Below are positions 57,560 through 64,000 of a stretch of DNA of 64,000 nucleotides, piece after piece. Position 1 is the stretch's first letter. Every line of letters begins with the position of its first letter. The position numbers and the translations under genes are program-made. The notes under the pieces are model-generated. The model searched no databases, was not told where the DNA came from, and saw only the letters and a list, made by a program, of their open reading frames with translations. The stretch covers positions 6,416,001-6,480,000 of the forward strand of contig JAHRBC010000004.1 in the NCBI GenBank assembly GCA_022702545.1, given 5' to 3'. This DNA comes from Phycomyces nitens (lineage: Eukaryota; Mucoromycota; Mucoromycetes; Mucorales; Phycomycetaceae).

Positions 57560-60214
57560 CTACTCAGAGCTTTCGGGAAGTAGGCGAGAAAGTGCGTCTG
57601 CAGGATTTTCTCGACCTGGGTGGTGCTGGATGGTAAAATCATATTCCATCAGAGCGGCAGCCCATCTTGATAACTTCTGGGAAGGCTTAGGGTTCTTCAC
57701 TATGTAAATCAAGGCGGCATGATCGGTACGGAGGATAAATTTCCAACCAGCTAGATAATGACGAAACCTTGTTACACCCCAGACTAACGCAAGAGCCTCC
57801 AAATGCGTTGCAGCATAATTGTGTTCTGAGCCGCGAAGAGCACGAGAACCATAGGCGATTACGGTTTCTTGCGAGAGATCGTCTTCAGGAGCTTGTGACA
57901 GTACCGCGCCTAATCCTCTTGTAGATGCATCGGTTGTAAGGATTTGTACCATGTCCTTTGAAGGGAAAGCCAAAACGGGAGGATGAATGAGACATTCTTT
58001 CAGGGAGCGGAAAGCTTGGTCTTGTTCTGGTCCCCAACGGAAAGGAGTGTCCTTCTTCAGTAAAATTGTCAAAGGTTGTGCCAAAGCAGCATAATCTGGC
58101 ACAAAACGGCGGTAATACCCGGCCATCCCTAAGAAGGTTTGAATGTCTGGTACTGATTTGGGACTGGTCATGGACAACACCTTTTCGACATTTCTGTTAC
58201 ACGGAGATAGTCCCTTACTGGATACAACGTGACCAAGATATTCCACTTGCTGACGAGCAAAGAAACATTTCTTTCTCTTCAACCGAAGATTTGCCTTTTT
58301 ACACGCTTGAAAGACTTGTTCGATGTGGACGGCATGTTCTTGCAAGGTCTTTGAAAATATAATAATGTCATCGATGAAGACATATACAAACTGTCCAATG
58401 TATTCTTCCAGGATGATTGACATGGCCCTCTGGAAAGTAGACGGAGCTGACGTAAGACCAAAAGGCATCACAGTAAATTCATAAGTCCCTTGCTTGGTGA
58501 CAAACCCAGTGCGTTCGATGGACTCCTCAGAAACTGGTACTTGCCAAAATCCACTGGCAGCATCCAAAGTAGAGAAATAAGATGCACCACCAAGAGAATC
58601 CAGAAGATCATCGATATATGGCAAAGGGAAAGCATCCTTGATAGTTACTTGATTAAGACGACGATAGTTGACTACTAGTCGAAGAGATCCATCTCGCTTG
58701 CGCACAAAAAAGACTGGAGAAGTCCATTGGCCTTTGGACGGACAGACTAAACCCATCTCAAGGAGTTGCTTGACTTCTTGACTAAGTGATTCTTCTTCTT
58801 CCCAAGTCAGTCGATACGGACGGGAACGGATTGGTGTCTCACAGGAGACAGGAATGGTGTGCTCTAGCACGGAAATACGACCAAGACCAGCGTTTTCAAC
58901 AAATGCGTCTTGATGTTTGTCGATTACTTCTGAGATTACAGTTGGCATTTCCTCGAGTTTTTCTTGTTCATCAGAAATTACTTCTTCTTCATATGTCAGC
59001 AGTTCTTCGCCAATAGAAGAATGCGAAGTCTCTTGCTCTTCTGATCTGACGCTAATGGAGTAAACAGCAGCGGCGCTTGGACCTTGGGGAGCTGGCACTC
59101 CAGAGTAGCCTTGTAACTCTACGTAGCCTAGACCATGCTTCGTAGGAATAATAATGGTAGAATCCTGTAGACGTAATTGGATTCCATATGCTCTACACCA
59201 AGTCATACCCAAGAGACAAAGAGAAGGAGAGGAAGGAGAATCTTCGATGCACATGGCTTCTGGTCTAAGTTTTCCAGCTACACGGATTGGAACTTCAACA
59301 GTAATATCGCAAGGTTTTTTGTTGGAGCCTGTGAGGCTAACAATAGGAAGTACATCTCCATTCGGTAACAAACCCAACTTGGAAGCCAAATCCTTGCTGA
59401 TAACTGAAACACTAGCACCGGAATCAAAAATGGCTTCGATTACTTGGTCGTTTATCATGATGGGAGCCTTAAGAGGTTGGCTAAGCTTGAGATTCTTGAG
59501 GTTATATGTATAACTATAGACAGTGTCATCGCTGTCGTAGTCAGTATCGGACGAGGAGTCAGAGGAAGAATAACTGGTAGTAGTTATGTCCGAACCGTCT
59601 ACTGAAGCAACAGAGTCCAAACCCCAGTGGTCTGTGTCGACAGATTCGGCTGTTTCTTCAGTTTCCTCATCGGAAAAAGAATTCTCATCATTCTGGACCA
59701 AGTGTACTCCAGTGTGTGAATGGATTGTAGACTTTCGGGAATTGAGGTAACGCATACCATCTCGGAAGTCCTTCTTGGCTTGTTTATCCATGGAAAGCCA
59801 ATCAGCAATCGACAACCCAGAATCTGCTTTCTTTAGCTGTGTCCAAATATCTTTTGGAGAGAGCTTCACTGGCAAACGACGCAACGGTTGTCTTCTCTTC
59901 GGTATTTTGGGATCAATTACCATTGGTTCAACAGTAGCGGTACCCTGCTGATGCGCAGTTGCACCTAATGGAAGGGTGTCTACAGGAGTCGAAGCGATTT
60001 CATGGTAGTTTGATGGTCCGATCATAGGATCATGGCGAACAGCTTTCTTGCCTTTCTTGTTAACCGGTAAGGACATGTGGCTGACATTAGCGTTCGACCT
60101 GGTTCTTTTCTCCACTGAAAAGACTTGACCTTGGACTAGGTTCACTTGAGAAGTAGGGACTTGAGTATCTTGAACGGCAGTATCCCTAACTACTGGCGTT
60201 CGTTGGCTTTTCCC
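57560..60214 (-). CDS. Protease-reverse transcriptase-RNase H ORF of the second gypsy element
   Basis: Open on the minus strand from 60,241; its natural entry is the slippery site at 60,208-60,214. An N-terminal linker is rich in Ser/Asp (SSSDSSSDTDYDSDD). The aspartic protease has AIFDSGASVSVIS. Reverse transcriptase has the block VPVSEESIERTGFVT and the catalytic YVFIDDIIIFSKT. RNase H has ILTTDASTRGLGAVL, SEHNYAATHLEALALVW and LRTDHAALIYIV, ending NPADALSRLLPESSE before TAG. All expected catalytic residues are present. Translation by -1 frameshift from gag is inferred. Confidence 0.94.
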   Translation of the reverse strand, partial: GKSQRTPVVRDTAVQDTQVPTSQVNLVQGQVFSVEKRTRSNANVSHMSLPVNKKGKKAVRHDPMIGPSNYHEIASTPVDTLPLGATAHQQGTATVEPMVIDPKIPKRRQPLRRLPVKLSPKDIWTQLKKADSGLSIADWLSMDKQAKKDFRDGMRYLNSRKSTIHSHTGVHLVQNDENSFSDEETEETAESVDTDHWGLDSVASVDGSDITTTSYSSSDSSSDTDYDSDDTVYSYTYNLKNLKLSQPLKAPIMINDQVIEAIFDSGASVSVISKDLASKLGLLPNGDVLPIVSLTGSNKKPCDITVEVPIRVAGKLRPEAMCIEDSPSSPSLCLLGMTWCRAYGIQLRLQDSTIIIPTKHGLGYVELQGYSGVPAPQGPSAAAVYSISVRSEEQETSHSSIGEELLTYEEEVISDEQEKLEEMPTVISEVIDKHQDAFVENAGLGRISVLEHTIPVSCETPIRSRPYRLTWEEEESLSQEVKQLLEMGLVCPSKGQWTSPVFFVRKRDGSLRLVVNYRRLNQVTIKDAFPLPYIDDLLDSLGGASYFSTLDAASGFWQVPVSEESIERTGFVTKQGTYEFTVMPFGLTSAPSTFQRAMSIILEEYIGQFVYVFIDDIIIFSKTLQEHAVHIEQVFQACKKANLRLKRKKCFFARQQVEYLGHVVSSKGLSPCNRNVEKVLSMTSPKSVPDIQTFLGMAGYYRRFVPDYAALAQPLTILLKKDTPFRWGPEQDQAFRSLKECLIHPPVLAFPSKDMVQILTTDASTRGLGAVLSQAPEDDLSQETVIAYGSRALRGSEHNYAATHLEALALVWGVTRFRHYLAGWKFILRTDHAALIYIVKNPKPSQKLSRWAAALMEYDFTIQHHPGRENPADALSRLLPESSE

Positions 60215-60969
60215 GAGTCTTCTACCTTGGGATGAGGACAATCCGGACTCTTGTGTCCAGGCTCCTTACAATTGTAACAAATGATGGGTTTGCGAGGAGG
60301 TGCTGGAGTTGATGTTGGACGGAGTCTTGCATCAATAGACGCCAACCGATTACTCATGGTAGTCATGGTAGTATAGAAAGAATCCGGAATGCTAGTTGGC
60401 GCAGACGAAGGTGGGGGAGGAGGAGCAACGAAGGGAGGAATAGTATCCATATGAGAGGCATACTTGGTCTCAATGTTCTCCATTGTTTGAGCAAGAGAAC
60501 AGACTTCATCCCATGTCTTAGGAAGACCTTGTTGTTCGATGAGAAGAGCGATACTCTTCTTGACTGACCGCATGAACGAACGAATCATAGTTTTATCGTC
60601 TGAAATGTCAAGGTAAGAAAACAATTCGGATAGACGTAAAATCAGTGCTTCAACTGATTGGTGTTGACCTTGTCTGATTGACAAGAGTTCTTCCCACCAT
60701 AACTCCTCAAGATTGCTATTGACAAATTGTTTCTTGAAGGCCACTTCGAACTGATCCCATGTGGTGACTCTGGATTCCTGGAGATTCCACCAACGGGCAG
60801 CATTTCCTTCAAAATAAGTGGCGGCGACCAAAAGGATGTCGGAATCGGATATTTCTCCAGCTCGTCGGATACAATCAATATGTCGAAGCCACAACAAGGG
60901 TTCTTCAGTGGAAGCACCGGAGAAGGTTTTGGGCTTGGCCAAGAGTTTGGAGACTTTGTCGGTAACCAT
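60190..60969 (-). CDS. Gag of the second gypsy element
   Basis: 259 residues from ATG at 60,969 (MVTDKVSKLLAKPKTFSGAS); the frame stays open upstream into the LTR, but this ATG fits Gag length and leader position. The capsid-like region shows the retrotransposon Gag signature GNAARWWNLQESRVTTWDQF. A proline-rich linker (VAPPPPPSSAPTS) precedes a canonical CCHC zinc knuckle, CYNCKEPGHKSPDC. Gag ends at TAG 60,190, overlapping the pol frame by about 50 nt. Confidence 0.94.
   Translation of the reverse strand: MVTDKVSKLLAKPKTFSGASTEEPLLWLRHIDCIRRAGEISDSDILLVAATYFEGNAARWWNLQESRVTTWDQFEVAFKKQFVNSNLEELWWEELLSIRQGQHQSVEALILRLSELFSYLDISDDKTMIRSFMRSVKKSIALLIEQQGLPKTWDEVCSLAQTMENIETKYASHMDTIPPFVAPPPPPSSAPTSIPDSFYTTMTTMSNRLASIDARLRPTSTPAPPRKPIICYNCKEPGHKSPDCPHPKVEDSGKANERQ
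60208..60214 (-). promoter_or_regulatory. -1 ribosomal frameshift slippery heptamer G_GGA_AAA
   Basis: Sense GGGAAAA aligned in the gag frame as G GGA AAA, six codons before the gag stop and inside the gag/pol overlap. Slipping one base back gives GGG AAA and enters the pol frame (GKSQRTPVV). The X XXY YYZ rule is fully met. Confidence 0.75.
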
Positions 60970-61073
60970 TGGGAAAAGAGCAAGAGTATGCAGGAAGAAG
61001 TATAACGAAATATAAGATGGAGGATGCTCAACACTATGCGTTTGTATTGAATTATCCTCGGCACGACCTCCAC

Positions 61074-61576
61074 TGACAAGTGTTGAGTTGGTTTTGTGGT
61101 GCAACGTTGTCAGATATAAAAATGAATAAGGGTTGCCAATGAGTTCAGAAGGCAAAAATGTATAATAAAAAGGGATAAAGTACTGTGATAACGCTCGGGT
61201 CTATCCAACAGTAAGGAAATTGGGGTAGAATGTATACAAAAAGACAAATATAACAAGAGGTATGCTTATAATTATCGCGAAGAGTGATTATAAGTCAGTG
61301 ACAATGAAATAAATGTGTAAGGATACAAATCAGGGTTTGATCAATAAAAATAAAGGTAGATAGAGATGATGTTTTATTATTGCTTCATATCAAGCCTTTT
61401 ATACTGAAGAAATCTATACTATCTCATTATAACTTCTACTAAGTATAATTGATGATGTTATACCATGCGCAAGGGTACTTCTTGCACATGGGTTTAAAAG
61501 AAATCCTGCAAAAGTCATCATACTTTTACAGGATGTTCGTGGTCTGAACGGAACCAAAACAAGACACACCGTGTCA
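61074..61576 (-). repeat. 5' LTR of the second gypsy element
   Basis: 503 bp; three differences from the 3' LTR, all at CpG sites. Presumed promoter of the element, reading toward lower coordinates. Confidence 0.96.
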
Positions 61577-61785
61577 GGATCTGCTCATCAAACTCTTTTT
61601 TTATAAATACTCTGTATTTTATATTCTCAAAGGCCTGTTCACACACAACACACCCTTCTGCTTCCCAAAACCTTTCAATAAAACAAATATCAATTGTATG
61701 TATAAGACATTACATATTTTATATGAGATCCCATGAAATAAAGACAATTAACAATTGAAAATTATTATTTGATATTTTGTAGATT
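61577..61785 (+). promoter_or_regulatory. Promoter and 5' UTR of the downstream unknown gene, with a UTR intron
   Basis: A TATA-like tttataaata lies near 61,600-61,609. A probable 5' UTR intron runs from donor gtatgt at 61,696 to acceptor ttttgtag at 61,782, three bases before the ATG. The retrotransposon inserted directly upstream, so distal promoter elements may be displaced. Confidence 0.55.
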
Positions 61786-62981
61786 ATGGCAAACAGATGT
61801 GCAATTGCTCCTCGAACAACCGACGAGTTCAAGGAATTGATGGACAGATTGACCAGTGTGGAGGCTGGTTTGTCCAATGTGACTGGAGAGGTGCGTTCTG
61901 TTGGCACCAGGCTAGCCACTATGGACACCAGGCTTGGTGTTATCATCCAAGATGGTGCCAGTACCATTGCCATCTTGGATGGTTTTGGAAATGTCCCTGG
62001 GGCAACTTCTTCTGCCCCCGTTACTGCTGCTCCCATTGTTGCTGCCCTCATTGTTGCTGCTCCCGTTGCTGCTGCTTCTCTCTCCCCCACTGTGGTTGCA
62101 CTTGCTGCGTTTGAAGCTCCTCAAATGCAGGAAACCAACCGTGGGTATGTGAGTATATACTATTGAAATATATTGCTAGTCTAATACCTTCTAAAAATAT
62201 ATTAGGGCTTCATCAGACGCTACCTGAAGACCCAAAACTTCAGGACCAACAACCCAGACTTGGTTGAGGCTAACAACCAAAAGCCTAGCTGGAGAACGGA
62301 CGTGGCCTTTAACGAGAGTCCCAACAAAGAGTTGGTACTCGAGATAATGGCCTATCTCCAGCCAAGGTTTCTCGAGTCTGGGTTGAGGTACCCTGACCTC
62401 CACCAGTATATATACACCAACTTCAATAGAAGGCGGACTCAGGAGAAGAAGTCTTTTGAGAAGCGAGCAGAAGTGAATGCTCGCTCAAGAAGAAATGGCC
62501 GTCAGGCGGACGTGAGTTATTATTTTTATTATGAAAAGGATTTCTATTAACTCAATTGACAATCATATATTTCATCAGCATCTCACTCGCTGCTGGGAGG
62601 CATACTCCAATAACAAGGCGGCAATTGACCAAGAAATGGACCGGGACTGCAACAATCTCATCCAAAAGGCAGCAATGTCTGAGGGTGAGTCTGACGATGA
62701 GGGGAGCAATGCTTTGTTTGGGCGTCGCATCCTCACTGCACGCCCAAGCTGGCGAAGCAACGAGGTAAATAAATTCGCAAAGAATATTGTTTATTATTTT
62801 TATAGAATACTAATGAATATTTTAGTTCAATCATTTCCTTGAACTTGTCAATGACTACGTGCTTGCCGGCTTGGGAACAAGACATTGTCAGATGCTTCAT
62901 CAAAAGTTTGGCCACATCGACAAAGTAGCAGTCCCGGAGGGAATGGTCCCTCCCCCGCCTGAATGGGCCGTTAGAAATTAA
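61786..62981 (+). CDS. Four-exon gene of unknown function (fungal lineage-specific family)
   Basis: Exons 61,786-62,148, 62,206-62,511, 62,579-62,764 and 62,826-62,981; 1011 nt, 336 residues, every intron in phase 0. Residues 7-70 look like a heptad-type helix (ELMDRLTSVEAGLSNV, VGTRLATMDTRLG). Residues 80-110 are Ala/Val/Pro low complexity. From residue 121 there is a charged globular region: FIRRYLKTQNF, then SWRTDVAFNESPNKELVLE, YPDLHQYIYTNFNRRRTQEK, an acidic stretch (EGESDDEG) and a second SWRSNEFNHFLELVNDY resembling the first, ending PPPPEWAVRN. I do not recognise a domain. Basic helical segments could bind nucleic acid, but that is guesswork. It looks intact and expressed by its clean splice sites. 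Confidence 0.75.
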
Positions 62982-63127
62982 AAAAATTAAAAAATAAATA
63001 AAAAAAACCTCATCTTTGCTCCTTTCATGCACTCAATCCTAAAGACTCATTCAAATTCTATACTTGTTTATTTTATTCTGGTATGCAATCTTGTTTAAAA
63101 ATGAGTAAAGACATATTTTATTAAAAC

Positions 63128-64000
63128 TTAAGCATATATTTTTTTAGGTAAAGGGATAACCAGTATCTTCTTTACATTATTTTGGGTCATATGTTCAGCC
63201 AGTGCTACTTCTAACAGAATGCAATGTACAGGCACAATACTGTGGTAGTTGGCTGGAGAAAATTGTGGCCTACAAATGTCAACACTTTCATGTTCTCTTG
63301 TACGCTTGGAATCAAAGACAAACCAGCAAACGTACGCGAAAACATGTTGCTTATTGTGATGACAATTTAGTCGGCCATGAGACATAGGGGACATAGACTG
63401 GGAATGGACAAACATATATTGAATCTCGCCTGTGTACGCAGTCGGATTTTTGTTGTCATTTCCAGAGAACAGAGCTTGAACATAAGAACCATGACCGACA
63501 GTACCCTTCTTGCCTTTGTATGACTGGCCAAGGAGATCGATAGATGTGCTCTTGCATATTTGGTTGTCAACAAAATACGGCGAAGATGAGGCATGTCAGT
63601 AATCCACTAAATCTGGCTTTGCATATACGAGCTTATAGTGTTCCAAGAGATAGGGATATTCAAGGTCGTTCATTGATTTATACGGTTTCATAGAGAGTGG
63701 CAATGCAGAAGGAGGGAGAGGTTCGTTGCCTTTGATAGAGAGTGGATTCATAGAGGCTTGCATAAATCACTGCAAAAGAGGGGCTGTTTGTAGTACCAGA
63801 AATCCGGCATTATGGTACTGAAAAGGGGTGGGTTTCACCTAGTTTAAATATTTTTTCAACTAGGAGGCATGCTAGCTTCACAGGTACCTCGGTGTCGTGG
63901 TTTGCAGTAGTAGAAACATGTAAAAATGTGCCGCAGGTGAGGTCTGTTAGCACTTTCGGTATATAGATCTGATTTGGAACGATGAAAAAAAGTATTTAAA
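63128..64000 (-). pseudogene. Transposon-protein relic (Tnp2/DUF4218-like C-terminal region suspected), cut by window end
   Basis: Minus-strand reading from the right edge: VLTDLTCGTFLHVSTTANHD, then broken sequence, MNDLEYPYLLEHYKLVYAKP, a TGA stop after LVDY, then an open stretch GKKGTVGHGSYVQALFSGND, AYTGEIQYMFVHSQ, QHVFAYVCWFVF, FSPANYHSIVPVHCILLEVA, ending LVIPLPKKIYA with TAA at 63,128-63,130. The pattern of a phrase about internal cross-reading followed by PVHR-like and VIPLPRKI endings recalls a fungal transposon-associated family; this is from memory and moderately sure. Stops and frame breaks near 63,590 and 63,800-63,850 show decay. Confidence 0.45.

Larger units (their letters stand above)
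55496..61576 (-). mobile_element. Ty3/gypsy LTR retrotransposon with -1 frameshift, full length
   Basis: 6.08 kb on the minus strand. LTRs of 503 bp (5' LTR 61,074-61,576; 3' LTR 55,496-55,998) start TGACA and end TGTCA and differ at three sites. The target duplication GGAT flanks both ends (55,492-55,495 and 61,577-61,580). A primer-binding-like TGGAGGTCGTGCCGAGG lies one base inside the 5' LTR. ORFs: gag 60,190-60,969, PR-RT-RNase H 57,560-60,214 reached by frameshift, integrase 56,060-57,388. No chromodomain. Confidence 0.95.

Noticed and set aside
1..64000. tRNA or rRNA genes
   Set aside because: No cloverleaf-compatible segment with A and B box sequences was found by eye; a tRNAscan run would be decisive.

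Overview
This is nuclear DNA of a filamentous fungus, most likely an early-diverging Mucoromycota species (Mucorales/Phycomyces type; inference). The basis is short 45-90 nt introns with GT-AG or GC-AG ends and CTAAC-like branch points, AT-rich spacers, fungal-type housekeeping proteins, and Ty3/gypsy, Tc1 and other transposon families. No bacterial or organellar signature was seen.

Layout. 1-25,564 is a dense block of conserved genes: mitochondrial porin VDAC (5' truncated, +), Rab5-type GTPase (+), ISWI chromatin remodeler (-), UBC7/UBE2G-type E2 (-), a complex I subunit resembling NDUFB11/ESSS (-), a class I SAM methyltransferase (+), a 1051-aa spectrin-like/GAS2-domain cytoskeletal protein (+), pyruvate carboxylase (+) and a SAC3/GANP mRNA-export protein (-). 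I rebuilt exons by hand. Reading frame closes across every junction except the first two of SAC3 and its 3' end.

25,565-55,495 is accessory, repeat-rich DNA. It holds two decayed members of a lineage-specific family that may carry a PD-(D/E)XK nuclease-like core, a dead Tc1 element, a TA-flanked palindromic MITE, a near-intact Ty3/gypsy chromovirus (38,681-44,346), a cluster of hairpins, a 485-nt block almost without C on the + strand, coding-like 141-bp duplications, a hexamer minisatellite, a possible multi-exon membrane-protein gene, a solo LTR, and an array of ~235-bp tandem repeats whose units each carry two donor/acceptor splice-site pairs.

55,496-61,576 is a second, young Ty3/gypsy element. 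It has 503-bp LTRs differing only at three CpG sites, a gag-pol overlap with a classic -1 slippery heptamer, and integrase in its own ORF. It sits about 210 bp upstream of a four-exon gene of unknown function (61,786-62,981). The right edge holds a transposon-protein relic.

The conserved genes do not form a pathway; they are an ordinary eukaryotic neighbourhood. The most unusual signals are the splice-signal-bearing tandem array, the C-depleted block, the two retrotransposon expression/replication features (slippery site and second polypurine tract) and the CpG-only LTR divergence.
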